From positions 930,001-994,000 of the forward strand of contig NZ_JAIWPJ010000002.1 of the NCBI RefSeq assembly GCF_020515625.1: a stretch of 64,000 nt of DNA, given 5' to 3'. Shown in pieces: positions 8,083-16,948 of this stretch; positions within the stretch are counted from its first letter, which is position 1, and each line of letters starts with the position of its first letter. Origin of the DNA: Natrinema amylolyticum (lineage in GTDB: Archaea > Halobacteriota > Halobacteria > Halobacteriales > Natrialbaceae). The notes beneath the pieces were generated by a model that was not told where the DNA came from, searched no databases, and was given only the letters and a program-made list of their open reading frames with translations. The position numbers and the translations under genes are program-made.

Positions 8083-8928
8083 TCAGGACTCCGAATCGCC
8101 ACCCGGCTCGCCGTGCGTCACGCCCTCGCGCTCGTCGGCCTGCATCCGGCGCAGGGCCGCGCGCCCCTTGCTCGCCTCGTAGCCGAAGAAGACCCCCTCG
8201 GCGTACTCCTCGGCGACCTCGGTCGCGTGGATCAGGTTGTCGACGTCAATGTTTACAGCGTACAACTCGATATTAAACGGCGTCTCGAGCGCGCTCTCGA
8301 ACCCCTTCGCGATCGTCTCGAGCCAGTAGGTCGTCCCATAGGCCGTGTCGTACAGCGGGACGACGAACTCGTCGACGTACTCCGCGATCGCCTCGAGATC
8401 GATGCCGGCGCGCTCGTAGAGATGGCCCGGGTAGGGGTCGGGATAGAGCGTCATGTAGACCGTCCCGGGGATGTGCTCGACCGCCTCCGCGACGAAATCG
8501 GTGATGACGCTCGCCCGCCACGCCATGCGCTCGTCGTACTCGCTCGCTTCGAACGCCTGCTCGCAGACGCCGCAGCGACAGTACTCCGCGCGAGGGAAGC
8601 CGATATCGTCGAGGCGGACGTCCTCGTTTTCGGCAACGCAGTCGTCGATGACGTCGAGCAGCCCCTGTCGATAGTCCTCGCGGGAGGGACAGATGTAGGC
8701 CCAGTCGAAGTAGGACCGTTCACGGTCGGCCGGCCGTCCCATGTCGTCGACGGGAATCAGCGACGGGTCGGCGTCGGCGGCGGCGTTGTCGCCGAAACAG
8801 GAGACCATGTTCACCCCGTCGGCGATCGGTTCGGCGGACCGGCCGGTCACGTCCTTGACTTCGTAGAAGCCGCGGTCGAACTCCGGCCACCGTACTTCCT
8901 CGGCGTTCCGGGTGACGACGCCGTACAT
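8083..8928 (-). CDS. Glycoside-hydrolase-like TIM-barrel protein (haloarchaeal, uncharacterised)
   Basis: 281 residues, no signal peptide, acidic. The middle contains YICPSREDYRQGLLDVIDD, then VRLDDIGFPRAEYCRCGVCE. The combination 'CP..E(D)YR', an Asp-Asp-Ile-Gly strand end and a CxCxxC cluster is typical of putative glycosidase TIM barrels of the DUF4015/GHL kind. Later strands (TVYMTLYPDPYPGHLYERAG and FVVPLYDTAYGTTYW) fit barrel strands bearing aromatic and acidic residues. Substrate unknown, and catalysis is not proven. It ends in a basic-acidic tail (EPGGDSES). It lies upstream of the disordered-protein gene on the same strand, but separated by 262 bases. Confidence 0.55.
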   Translation of the reverse strand: MYGVVTRNAEEVRWPEFDRGFYEVKDVTGRSAEPIADGVNMVSCFGDNAAADADPSLIPVDDMGRPADRERSYFDWAYICPSREDYRQGLLDVIDDCVAENEDVRLDDIGFPRAEYCRCGVCEQAFEASEYDERMAWRASVITDFVAEAVEHIPGTVYMTLYPDPYPGHLYERAGIDLEAIAEYVDEFVVPLYDTAYGTTYWLETIAKGFESALETPFNIELYAVNIDVDNLIHATEVAEEYAEGVFFGYEASKGRAALRRMQADEREGVTHGEPGGDSES

Positions 8929-8974
8929 AGCTCAGTGTACGCCGCCGTCCCCGTAAGCCGTTCGGAATCGGGCG

Positions 8975-9088
8975 CTATTCTTCGGTCGGTTCGTAGTCGA
9001 CTTCGACGTCCGACGAGCCGCTAAACGCGACCTTGTAGAGGACGGCGATGACGAACAGGGCGAGCGCAATCTTGACGGTACGTGACAT
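8975..9088 (-). CDS. Small single-pass membrane protein (37 residues)
   Basis: The reading frame starts at an ATG (reverse complement of cat at 9086-9088) and encodes MSRTVKIALALFVIAVLYKV, then AFSGSSDVEVDYEPTEE and stop. One hydrophobic helix (residues 6-21) with a positive N-terminus and an acidic C-terminal tail predicts Nin-Cout topology. A TATA-like taagtattt lies about 30 bases upstream on the minus strand. Between the pyrBI genes and the glycosidase-like gene, same strand. Function unknown; short membrane proteins of this composition are common in haloarchaea. Confidence 0.6.
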   Translation of the reverse strand: MSRTVKIALALFVIAVLYKVAFSGSSDVEVDYEPTEE

Positions 9089-9179
9089 GTACGTCCGAAG
9101 AATCGGCCGGCAAATACTTAGGTATTCTGGATAGTAATCTCAGCGAGAAAATCGTGCCGACCACCGCATCGACTCGCCT

Positions 9180-9668
9180 TCAGGTGTCGATCAGCGACGC
9201 GATCTCGTCGCGAACGATCGTCTCGCAGTACGAACACCGAACGCCGTCCTCGAGCACCGAAAACCGCGAGGTGACGGGCTCGTCGCCGGTCGTGATACAG
9301 CCGGCGTTGGGACAGGAGAGCACGCCCTCGACGACGTTGGGACGTTCGACGCGGTGTTTCTCGACGACGTCGTAGTCCCGGACGATGTTGATCGTCGCGT
9401 CGGGCGCGATCAGGGAGAGGACGTCGACCTCGTCCTGGCTCAGCTCCCGGCCTTCGACCTTGACGATGTCCTTGCGAGCGAGCCGATCGGAGGGGACGTT
9501 CATCCCGACGGAGACCTCCTCGCCCTTGGTCCCGTCGATGCCCAGAATCGCGAGGACGTTCAGCGCCTGCCCGCCGTGGACGTGATCGATGACGGTGCCG
9601 TCGCGGATCTTGCTCACCCGCAGCTCGTGGTCGTCGTTGCCGTCGTGGTGATCGTGATCGCTACTCAT
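9180..9668 (-). CDS. pyrI: Aspartate carbamoyltransferase regulatory subunit
   Basis: Regulatory chain of ATCase, which binds nucleotide effectors and a structural zinc. The N-terminal domain carries [20 protein letters not shown], the typical PyrI start. The C-terminal zinc domain has four cysteines (CPNAGC ... CSYC), all present. A His/Asp-rich N-terminal extension ([11 protein letters not shown]) precedes the domain. ATG 9668 lies inside the end of pyrB (overlap of 8 bases), giving translational coupling. 162 residues is normal. Confidence 0.93.
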   Translation of the reverse strand: MSSDHDHHDGNDDHELRVSKIRDGTVIDHVHGGQALNVLAILGIDGTKGEEVSVGMNVPSDRLARKDIVKVEGRELSQDEVDVLSLIAPDATINIVRDYDVVEKHRVERPNVVEGVLSCPNAGCITTGDEPVTSRFSVLEDGVRCSYCETIVRDEIASLIDT

Positions 9669-10605
9669 CGTCCTCACCTCCGATGGACTCGTCCTCGCTC
9701 AAGAGGAGGTCGAGCAGCGCCATCCGGACCGGAACGCCGTTGTGCGCCTGTTCGAAGTACGCCGCGTAGTCGGTATCGTCGATCTCGGGCGCGATCTCGT
9801 CGACGCGGGGCAGCGGGTGCATCACCGTCAGATCGTCGCTCGCGGCCGCGAGCGTGTCGGCGTCGATCTGGTACTCGCCGGCAATTTTCTGGTACTCGTT
9901 CTCGTCGGGGAACCGCTCGCGCTGGATCCGCGTGACGTAGAGGACGTCGAGCGAGGGCAGGACGTCCTCGAGCGCGTCGTGTTCCTTGATCCCTGTCCCG
10001 TTCTGTCGCTGGTGGAGGTCGTAAACGACCTCTCGCGGGAGTTGGAGGCTCTCAGGGCTGATGAAGTGCTGTTGGGTATCGAAGTTCGTCAGCGCGTGGG
10101 CCAGCGAGTGGACGGTTCGGCCGTACTTCAGGTCGCCCATGATACCGATAGTCAGGTCATCGAGGCCGGCATTCTCTCGGATCGTGTAGAGATCGAGCAT
10201 CGTCTGGGTCGGGTGATGGCCTGCGCCGTCCCCCGCGTTCAACAGCGGGACGTCGACGAACTCGCTGGCCATCGTCGCCGCGCCCTGTTTGGGATGGCGC
10301 AGGACGAGTGCGTCGGCATAGCCCTCGATGACGCGGACGGTGTCGGCGAGCGTCTCTCCCTTCTTCACGCTCGAGGATTCGACCGGACCCATGTCGACGA
10401 CGTCGCCGCCGAGTCGTTTCATCGCGGTCTCGAAGCTCATCTTCGTCCGCGTACTCGGTTCGAAGAAGAGCAGTCCGAGCAGGGTGCCGGCGTGGCGGTC
10501 GGCGACGGCCGACGGATCGGCGTCGATCTCGGCCGCGTAGTCGAGAACGGTCTCGATGTCCCCCCGAGAGAGTTGTTTGCTCGTGATGAGGTGATCGTGG
10601 CGCAT
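9661..10605 (-). CDS. pyrB: Aspartate carbamoyltransferase catalytic subunit
   Basis: Catalyses carbamoyl phosphate + aspartate to N-carbamoylaspartate, the committed step of pyrimidine synthesis. Carbamoyl-phosphate binding motif [13 protein letters not shown], substrate motif [12 protein letters not shown] and HPLPRVDEI are all present. 314 residues, slightly longer than usual because of an acidic tail ([12 protein letters not shown]). Start at 10605 gives [17 protein letters not shown], matching the family; the frame is open further upstream but without family similarity. Forms an operon with pyrI. Confidence 0.94.
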   Translation of the reverse strand: MRHDHLITSKQLSRGDIETVLDYAAEIDADPSAVADRHAGTLLGLLFFEPSTRTKMSFETAMKRLGGDVVDMGPVESSSVKKGETLADTVRVIEGYADALVLRHPKQGAATMASEFVDVPLLNAGDGAGHHPTQTMLDLYTIRENAGLDDLTIGIMGDLKYGRTVHSLAHALTNFDTQQHFISPESLQLPREVVYDLHQRQNGTGIKEHDALEDVLPSLDVLYVTRIQRERFPDENEYQKIAGEYQIDADTLAAASDDLTVMHPLPRVDEIAPEIDDTDYAAYFEQAHNGVPVRMALLDLLLSEDESIGGEDDE

Positions 10606-10770
10606 TCGTTCGTGTAGGCTGTGGCGTGCCCCTTGAATCTCTCCATTCGATGCGAGAACTCTCGCCGTCCGAGCGCGCTCGGACGAGGCGGTCGCCGATC
10701 CCTGACTGTCAGGGAACGAAAATATAAGGCAAAGAGTTATACAGACACTGCAGCAATTGAGAACAACTGT

Positions 10771-11397
10771 ATGGTCGGCCGGCTCGACACTGGAATCGAC
10801 GTGCTCGATCGGAAGCTCGACGGTGGGCTCCCACCGGGGTGTATCGTCGCGTACACCGCCGACCCGGCCAGCCAATCCGAACTCCTCCTCTACGAACTCA
10901 CGGCTGCCCGCGGGACGTTATACCTCTCGACGGAACGCTCCGACGACGCCGTCCGCCACGCCATCGAGGCCTCACCGTCCTCGGTCGGCAACCCGACAGT
11001 CAGACACGTCGCCAGCGAGACACCGCTCGAGGAGGCGACCCGGCTCATCGGGGCCCTCCCCGACGGGGCCAACCTCATCATCGACACGATGGACGTCTTA
11101 GAGCGGTGTGACACCGGCGAGTACGTCACTTTTCTCAACGAACTCAAGACCAAGATGCTCGAGACGGGGGGGATCGCCGTGTTACACTGCCTGAAAGGCG
11201 AGACCAAACCTGCGAACCGAGCGCGGACCGTCCACGCCGCCGACGCCGTCTTCGATCTCCGAACCAAGATCGCCGGCTCTGAACTCGAGAGCCATCTGAC
11301 GATTCCCAAGTTCCGCGGCGGCAGTCAGCCGACCGACGCGATCAAACTCGAGCTCACGGAGGAAGTCGCGATCGACACGAGCCGCGACATCGCGTGA
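10771..11397 (+). CDS. RecA/KaiC-superfamily protein with degenerate Walker A
   Basis: 208 residues. Begins [23 protein letters not shown], the typical KaiC/Rad55 opening, but the expected GxxGxGKT is replaced by [11 protein letters not shown], so ATP binding by a P-loop is unlikely. A Walker B-like strand is present ([10 protein letters not shown]). The later part ([19 protein letters not shown] and [10 protein letters not shown]) matches RecA-like core strands of haloarchaeal homologues. ATG 10771 chosen because the KaiC fold begins there; AT-rich boxes lie 30-50 bases upstream, divergent from pyrB. Probably a signalling or regulatory protein rather than an ATPase. A second degenerate RecA-like gene begins at 63463. 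Confidence 0.7.
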   Translation: MVGRLDTGIDVLDRKLDGGLPPGCIVAYTADPASQSELLLYELTAARGTLYLSTERSDDAVRHAIEASPSSVGNPTVRHVASETPLEEATRLIGALPDGANLIIDTMDVLERCDTGEYVTFLNELKTKMLETGGIAVLHCLKGETKPANRARTVHAADAVFDLRTKIAGSELESHLTIPKFRGGSQPTDAIKLELTEEVAIDTSRDIA

Positions 11398-11416
11398 GTG
11401 CCGACGCCGACCCGTC

Positions 11417-11476
11417 CATGCTGGTTCCGTCAACGTCATACTGGTTCCATCAGACACGTATACTGCTCTCATCATA
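11417..11476. repeat. Degenerate 20-bp tandem repeat between convergent genes
   Basis: CATGCTGGTTCCGTCAACGT is followed directly by CATACTGGTTCCATCAGACA, and a weaker third copy (shifted by two bases) runs into the stop of the minus-strand gene. It fills the 74-base gap between two convergent stops. Confidence 0.45.
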
Positions 11477-12452
11477 CCTCCTGTTCGGGCGTCGTAAACG
11501 GCGTGATCGCGGCGGTCCGTTCGGTGACCGTCGCCGTCCGAAGGATAAACGAGAAGAGCACCGTAAGCGGGCACACGCCGACCGCGACGGCTACCGGAAA
11601 GACGACCGCACGGACGAGTCGTCCGAACGGCGGCCCCGACGCCACGGTCATCACGAACAGCGCGGCGATCGCGGTGCCGACCGCTGGAACCCCGGTGTAG
11701 AACAGATACCGCGAGAGTCGAGAGAGTTCGACCTGCAGGTAGACCGATTTGAAGTACTGCCGAGCGATGTCCATCTCCCGTAGCCGATCGAGCAGATCGT
11801 CGATCGCCGCGTCCGTGTCTCCGGGGATGTCCGCCCCGTACTCCCGACGACACTCCTCGAGGCGCTGTATCTCGTTGGCGAAGTTCGTCTCGAGCGTCGT
11901 CGAGAGCGTGTTGAAGATACCGGCGTCGGACTCCTCGACGAGCCCGTCGATCCGATCGAACTCGTCGGTGAGCTCCGTGACGATCTCGTCGATCTCGTCG
12001 CGGGCGTCCGGGGGCAGCGATCCGGCGGTGGTGCCGCCGAGTCGCTGGGCGTCTCGGCGCGCGCTCTCGACGACGAGCCGGAGAAAGCCCGACGGCTCCG
12101 CCGGTGCGGTCCGGTTCGATACCGCTTCGACCTCCTCGCGGTAGTCGACGGTCTCCTCGATCTCCGACTCGAGTTCGCCCGGTGACTGCAACTCCTGTGA
12201 GAGCAGCAGCTGATTGATCGAGACGACGACCGTGATCAGCGTGAAGTTTCCCGAGATCAGTCCACTGAACGCGTAGAACAGCGGCTGTGCGTCCGCGATC
12301 GGGGCGACGCCGTTGACCGAGAGCACGAGATACACGATCCCGAAGGCGGCCGCGAGAACGGCAGCGATTACGAACCGATTCCCGTCGAGGAGGAGCCACT
12401 GTTCGAGCCTGCCGGTCTCAGTGTCCGACTCCGGCCCCGGGCCGTCGCTCAT
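11472..12452 (-). CDS. Haloarchaeal integral membrane protein with central coiled-coil domain
   Basis: About 326 residues. Two hydrophobic segments near the N-terminus (FVIAAVLAAAFGIVYLVLSV and ISGNFTLITVVVSINQLLL), a long acidic soluble stretch of ~150 residues predicted helical (EIDEIVTELTDEFDRIDGLV region), then two more membrane segments (YTGVPAVGTAIAALFVMTVA, VFPVAVAVGVCPLTVLFSFI). The four-helix plan with a cytoplasmic coiled coil recalls bestrophin-like or ion-channel-like proteins, but no known motif is seen. Two starts are possible (12452 or 12464); neither has a clear ribosome site. Function unknown. Confidence 0.65.
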   Translation of the reverse strand: MSDGPGPESDTETGRLEQWLLLDGNRFVIAAVLAAAFGIVYLVLSVNGVAPIADAQPLFYAFSGLISGNFTLITVVVSINQLLLSQELQSPGELESEIEETVDYREEVEAVSNRTAPAEPSGFLRLVVESARRDAQRLGGTTAGSLPPDARDEIDEIVTELTDEFDRIDGLVEESDAGIFNTLSTTLETNFANEIQRLEECRREYGADIPGDTDAAIDDLLDRLREMDIARQYFKSVYLQVELSRLSRYLFYTGVPAVGTAIAALFVMTVASGPPFGRLVRAVVFPVAVAVGVCPLTVLFSFILRTATVTERTAAITPFTTPEQEV

Positions 12453-12566
12453 CGAACCGACCATCGTCGCCGCTCGAGCCTACGGTCCCGTCCGCGAAAA
12501 AGTCGAGCCACGCACGTTCGTGGTCGTCGTCAGCGAGTCGAAAACGGCCGGCGATCGCGACGGTAC

Positions 12567-13523
12567 TTATTCCTCTGCGCCTTCGAGTTCTTCGACGATC
12601 TCGTCGGCATCGACGTCGGCATCCTCGAGGGCCTCCTCGATGTCGCCGCCGCCCATTCCGCCGCCCATGCCGCCCATCATACCGCCCATGCCCATGCCGC
12701 CCATGCCGTCGATGACTTCCTGGACGATGACGCGGTCGACGCCGATCTTGTCGATGATGTCCTGTCCGATCTGCTGTTTGCCCATCATCCACTGCTGGTT
12801 CATGGTCATCTGGGGCGTGGCCTCGAGGTAGAGCGTCTCCTTCTCGACGGTCTCCGTCTCGAACTCGGGCTCTGCGTCCTCGTCGTCCTCGTCGGGTTCG
12901 ACGGGAACCTCCTCCTCGACCTCGTCCGTCTCGATCCAGAGTTCGGGCTCCATCCCGAGGTACATCTCGAAGAGACCGGCGGCCTGCTGCTCGCGGTCGT
13001 CGACCTCGTCGGCGATCGTGTACTCGTATTCGACGTCTTCACCGGCGAGCGGGTGGTTGAAGTCGACGCGGGCGCGGCCGCCGATGATCGTGCTAATGTA
13101 GCCCTGCTCGCCCTCGATCGTGACGTTCGCACCGGGGTAGCGGTCGTCCTCGTCGATCTTCTCGGCGCTGACGGTCTGGACGTCGTCCGGATCGTACTCG
13201 CCGAAGGCGTCCTCGGCGGGGACGGTCACGGTACCGGAGTCACCGGGCTCGGCGCCGATGATGTCGTTCTCGACGGCCTCGAAGATGTGGCCCTCGCCGA
13301 CCACGATCGTTCGCGGCTTGAACTCCTGGCCCTCTTGATCGACGCCCTCGTCCTCGGCGACTTCGGGGTCGGTCGTGTCGACCAGCTGTTCGTCCTCGGT
13401 GGTGTACGCCGTGTATTCGAGTTCGACGAAGTCGCCTTCCTGCAGTCCGTCGGCGTCTTCGGCGACTTCTTCGTCGACGTCATCGGCCTGCTCCTCGAGC
13501 TCGGCCTCTTGATCCTCAGTCAT
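12567..13523 (-). CDS. FKBP-type peptidyl-prolyl isomerase (SlyD-like), long acidic form
   Basis: Cytoplasmic folding helper, 318 residues. The FKBP core starts after an acidic leader: GDFVELEYTAYTTEDEQLVD, then FKPRTIVVGEGHIFEAVEND, GDSGTVTVPAEDAFGEYDP, and the inserted-flap region ending in ARVDFNHPLAGEDVEYEYTI, diagnostic of SlyD-like FKBPs. The C-terminal third is specific to halophiles: an acidic linker, then MTMNQQWMMGKQQIGQDIID and a Met/Gly-rich segment (MGGMGMGGMMGGMGGGMGGG) before an acidic end. The start at 13523 leaves an 88-base divergent promoter region shared with the CYTH gene. Confidence 0.88.
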   Translation of the reverse strand: MTEDQEAELEEQADDVDEEVAEDADGLQEGDFVELEYTAYTTEDEQLVDTTDPEVAEDEGVDQEGQEFKPRTIVVGEGHIFEAVENDIIGAEPGDSGTVTVPAEDAFGEYDPDDVQTVSAEKIDEDDRYPGANVTIEGEQGYISTIIGGRARVDFNHPLAGEDVEYEYTIADEVDDREQQAAGLFEMYLGMEPELWIETDEVEEEVPVEPDEDDEDAEPEFETETVEKETLYLEATPQMTMNQQWMMGKQQIGQDIIDKIGVDRVIVQEVIDGMGGMGMGGMMGGMGGGMGGGDIEEALEDADVDADEIVEELEGAEE

Positions 13524-13611
13524 ACGTTGTACGTCCCGCCGTCGACATTTAAGTACGACGTTTTCGTGCGAGAGCGACCGATACTTACGACCGCCGGCCG
13601 TCCCCCCGGGC

Positions 13612-14154
13612 ATGTACGAGGTCGAAGTGAAGGTCCCCGCCGATCTCGCGGCCGTCCGCGAACGCCTCGACGCACTCGAAGCCCGGCCCCTGGGAACCGT
13701 CGTGCAGGTCGACACCTACTACGACGCGCCCCACCGCGAGTTCGCCGAAACCGACGAGGCGTTGCGGATCCGCTCGGAGCGGCCCGAGGACGGGGCCGAC
13801 GAGACCCGCGTCACCTACAAGGGGCCGCTCGTCGACGACGAGTCCAAGACCCGCGAGGAGGTCGAGACCGCCGTCGCGGATCACGACAAGACGGACGCGA
13901 TCCTGACGAACCTCGGCTTCGAGGCCGCCGCGACGGTCCGCAAGGAGCGCGAACGGTTCGCACTCGACGGGTACACCGTCACCCTCGATTCGGTCGACGA
14001 CGTCGGCGAGTACGTCGAAGTCGAGACCGACGTCGAGGACAAGGCGGCCCTTGAGGCGGCTCGAGAGGGGGCGTACGACGTCCTCGAGCGACTGCACCTC
14101 GACCCGGACGACCAGCTTAGGACCTCGTATCTCGGATTGTTGCTCGAGTCCTGA
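13612..14154 (+). CDS. CYTH-domain protein (class IV adenylate cyclase / CyaB-like)
   Basis: 180 residues forming one CYTH (triphosphate tunnel) domain. The EXEXK signature is at the extreme N-terminus (YEVEVKV), followed by charged strands lining the tunnel (VVQVDTYYDAPHREF, ALRIRSE, RVTYKGP, EEVETAV, ERERFAL and EYVEVETDVED). Archaeal members are annotated as class IV adenylyl cyclases or thiamine-triphosphatase/triphosphatase-like enzymes; the product cannot be fixed from sequence. Divergent from the FKBP gene. Confidence 0.8.
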   Translation: MYEVEVKVPADLAAVRERLDALEARPLGTVVQVDTYYDAPHREFAETDEALRIRSERPEDGADETRVTYKGPLVDDESKTREEVETAVADHDKTDAILTNLGFEAAATVRKERERFALDGYTVTLDSVDDVGEYVEVETDVEDKAALEAAREGAYDVLERLHLDPDDQLRTSYLGLLLES

Positions 14155-14171
14155 TCGGCTGCCCCCTCCCA

Positions 14172-14207
14172 GCGGCATAACCTACATCGCCCGGCGGCAT
14201 AACCCAC
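14172..14207 (+). promoter_or_regulatory. Two direct repeats 22 bp apart upstream of the SAM synthetase gene
   Basis: GCGGCATAACCTAC (14172-14185) and GCGGCATAACCCAC (14194-14207) match at 13 of 14 positions and start 22 bp apart, two helical turns. They lie 34-70 bases upstream of the TATA box, the usual place for an activator site. Confidence 0.5.
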
Positions 14208-14240
14208 GGGAATTTTCTGACCCGTGTCTGTTTCCGCAAG

Positions 14241-14246
14241 TTATAC
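14241..14246 (+). promoter_or_regulatory. TATA box of the SAM synthetase gene
   Basis: TTATAC sits 26-31 bases before the ATG at 14272, giving a leaderless transcript. This favours 14272 over the in-frame GTG at 14224, which lies upstream of the box. Confidence 0.6.
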
Positions 14247-14271
14247 GAACTCGCTCCGACAAGTTCCGCCA

Positions 14272-15477
14272 ATGAGTGAGCGGAACATCCGAATCGAGTC
14301 TATCGATCGGCAAGCGGTCGAGGATCAGGAGGTCGAAATCGTCGAACGAAAGGGGATCGGACACCCCGACTCCATCTGTGACGGGATCGCCGAGAGCGTC
14401 GCCGGGGCGCTCGCACGCGAGTACTTGGATCGCGTCGGCGAGGTCCTCCACTTCAACACCGACGAAACGCAACTCGTCGCCGGCGAGGCGGCACCCGCCT
14501 TCGGCGGCGGCGAAGTCATCGACCCCATCTATCTGCTGATCGTCGGCCGCGCGACCAAACACTACGAGGGCCAGACCATCCCCGCCGAGACCATCGCCCT
14601 GCGAGCGGCGCGGGAGTACCTCGAGGAGAACATCCCGCAGCTGACCGTCGGCGAGGACATCGTCGTCGACGTCAAGCTCGGCGAGGGCAGTGGCGATCTG
14701 CAGGAAGTCTTCGGGGAAGACGAAGTGAGCGTCCCGATGGCCAACGACACGAGCTTCGGCGTCGGCCACGCGCCGCTGACCGAGACCGAGCAGATCGTTC
14801 TCGAGGCCGAGCGGCGACTGAACGGGGAGTACGCCGAGGAGAACCCAGCACTCGGCCCGGACGTGAAGATCATGGGCAAGCGCGAGGGCAACGAGATCGA
14901 CGTCACCGTCGCGGCGGCGATGGTCGACGAGTATATCCCGAATATGGACGGCTACGTCGAGGCCGTCGAGTCCGTCCGCGAGTTCGTCGATGACGTCGCG
15001 CGCGAGCACACCGATCGCGAGGTCGACGTTCACGTCAACACGGCCGACGACTACGACGAGGGCTCGATCTATCTCACGGTGACGGGGACCTCCGCCGAGC
15101 AGGGCGACGACGGCTCCGTCGGCCGCGGGAACCGCGCGAACGGACTCATCACGCCCAACCGCTCGATGTCGATGGAAGCGACGAGCGGCAAGAATCCGGT
15201 CAACCACATCGGGAAGATCTACAACCTGCTCTCGACGGAGATCGCCGAGGAGGTCGTCGGCGAGGTCGACGGCATCCGCGACCTTCGCGTCCGCCTCCTC
15301 TCCCAGATCGGCCGGCCGATCGATCAGCCCCACGTCGCCGACGTGCAGGTCGTCACCGACGAGGGCATCGCAGTGTCGGACGTCGATGACGAGGTCGAGG
15401 CGATCGTCGACGACGAACTCGCGGACGTGACCGAGATCACACGAAGCGTGATCGACGGCGAACTCTCGACGTTCTGA
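14272..15477 (+). CDS. mat: Archaeal-type S-adenosylmethionine synthetase
   Basis: Makes SAM from methionine and ATP. It belongs to the archaeal MAT family, distinct from bacterial Met[19 protein letters not shown] near the N-terminus, [20 protein letters not shown], then [20 protein letters not shown] and [20 protein letters not shown], all diagnostic. 401 residues, the normal length. Start chosen by the TATA box 26-31 bases upstream. Supplies methyl groups for methyltransferases; regulation may use the direct repeats upstream (inference). Confidence 0.95.
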   Translation: MSERNIRIESIDRQAVEDQEVEIVERKGIGHPDSICDGIAESVAGALAREYLDRVGEVLHFNTDETQLVAGEAAPAFGGGEVIDPIYLLIVGRATKHYEGQTIPAETIALRAAREYLEENIPQLTVGEDIVVDVKLGEGSGDLQEVFGEDEVSVPMANDTSFGVGHAPLTETEQIVLEAERRLNGEYAEENPALGPDVKIMGKREGNEIDVTVAAAMVDEYIPNMDGYVEAVESVREFVDDVAREHTDREVDVHVNTADDYDEGSIYLTVTGTSAEQGDDGSVGRGNRANGLITPNRSMSMEATSGKNPVNHIGKIYNLLSTEIAEEVVGEVDGIRDLRVRLLSQIGRPIDQPHVADVQVVTDEGIAVSDVDDEVEAIVDDELADVTEITRSVIDGELSTF

Positions 15478-15613
15478 GCGGCCAGCGGACTTTCTCGTGC
15501 CGGTCGAGTCGTTCATCGCGGTGAGCCGAAACCGGCATCCGCGTCTGCCGTCGGAATAGTCAAGGACTGGCCCGGTGTACGGCGTTACGAATCGAAACCC
15601 GCAGTGACTTCGC

Positions 15614-16873
15614 ATGGCCGACTCGAGCGAGCGATCGAACGCACGTCCCGTCGTCTACGCCGTCGTCGCGAGTACCTTCTTCGTCGGCTTCGGCGGTGGC
15701 GTCGTCTTTCCGATCCTGCCGAACCTCGGCGAAGTACTGGGGATCTCGGCGTTCATGGTCGGGGTCATCCTCTCGGCCAACCGCTGGACGCGGCTGGTGG
15801 CGAACGGGCCGGCGGGGGTGCTCGTCGACCGGATCGGCACCCGGAAACCGTTCGTCGTCGGGCTGGCGATCGAGGGCCTCGCGACGGTCGGCTACGTGAT
15901 CGCGATCCGCTCTGCGATGCCGGAGGTCTGGTTCATTCTCGCGCGGGTCACGTGGGGGATCGGCAGCGCGCTCGTGTTCGCGACGGCGTACACGATCACT
16001 GCCGACGTCAGCGAGGCCAGCTCGCGGGGGACGAGCATGGGCATCGTCCGGGCTGGGATCACGTTCGGCTTCCCCGCCGGCATGGTGCTCGGCGGGATCG
16101 TCAGCGAGGTGTACAGCAACGCGACGGCGTTCGTCCTCGCGGCCTCCTTCGCCGGCCTCGCGAGCGTCATCGCCTTCTTCATCGTCCCCGAGACCCACGT
16201 CGAGACCCCCGGTTCGTCGATCAGTCCCTGGGACCTCGAGACGACCCTGCCCGCGCTCACCGTCGGCCTGGTCAACTTCGGGCTCTACTTCGCCTATATC
16301 GGCGTCCTCTTCTCGACGCTCGTCCTCTACCTCGAGGTCGAGTCGCTGACGCTCTCGCTCGAGGTCGCGGGCTACGGCATCGACTACGGCGAACAGGGGA
16401 CGTCCGGGCTGTTGATGGCAGTGTCGGCCCTCTCGGGAGCGGTCTTCACCATCTCGGGGGGCAAGATCAGCGATTCGGTCGGCGCTCGCATGCCCGTCCT
16501 GATCGCCTTTCTGACGATCAGTTGTGCCGGCTTCGTCGTGCTCACGGTCGCGCCCTCGTTCGGAGCCGTCGTCTTCGCGTGTGCACTGATCGGCGCAGGA
16601 CAGGGCGGCGTCGGCGGTCCGCTGACGGCCCTGCTCGCGGACCTCACGCCCGAGGATCGGATGGGCAGGGCGATGGGGACGAACAATATCTTCGGCGACG
16701 TCGGTGGCGGCATCGGCCCGCTGATATCGCTGCCCTTCGCCAACGCGGTCGGCTACGACGCGCTGTACGCGCTCAGCGCGGTCATTCCGCTAGTGGCTGG
16801 AGCCGTTCTCGTCGCCGGCATCTACTCCTATACCGGCAGTCTGAGTCCGACGGTCGAGGAATCGATCGTCTGA
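15614..16873 (+). CDS. MFS transporter
   Basis: 419-residue membrane protein with about 12 hydrophobic segments in two halves. The MFS loop 2-3 motif is seen as GVLVDRIGTRKPFVVGLAIE (residues ~68-87), with the repeat equivalent GGKISDSVGARMPVLIAFL in the second half. The closing half has GAGQGGVGGPLTALLADLTP and MGRAMGTNNIFGDVGGGIGP, common in drug- or sugar-type efflux MFS proteins. Substrate unknown. Stands alone, 136 bases after the SAM synthetase gene on the same strand. Confidence 0.85.
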   Translation: MADSSERSNARPVVYAVVASTFFVGFGGGVVFPILPNLGEVLGISAFMVGVILSANRWTRLVANGPAGVLVDRIGTRKPFVVGLAIEGLATVGYVIAIRSAMPEVWFILARVTWGIGSALVFATAYTITADVSEASSRGTSMGIVRAGITFGFPAGMVLGGIVSEVYSNATAFVLAASFAGLASVIAFFIVPETHVETPGSSISPWDLETTLPALTVGLVNFGLYFAYIGVLFSTLVLYLEVESLTLSLEVAGYGIDYGEQGTSGLLMAVSALSGAVFTISGGKISDSVGARMPVLIAFLTISCAGFVVLTVAPSFGAVVFACALIGAGQGGVGGPLTALLADLTPEDRMGRAMGTNNIFGDVGGGIGPLISLPFANAVGYDALYALSAVIPLVAGAVLVAGIYSYTGSLSPTVEESIV

Positions 16874-16948
16874 GACGCGACCCGCGACCGCTCGAGGCGG
16901 AGACGCCCCTCGTAACCCCCTTATAGCCGCGACCGTCTATCACAGCCC

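Noticed and set aside
8000-8120. A complete tRNA gene around the T-arm-like sequence
   Set aside because: No pairing acceptor stem, D-arm or anticodon arm could be built within 80 bases on either side.
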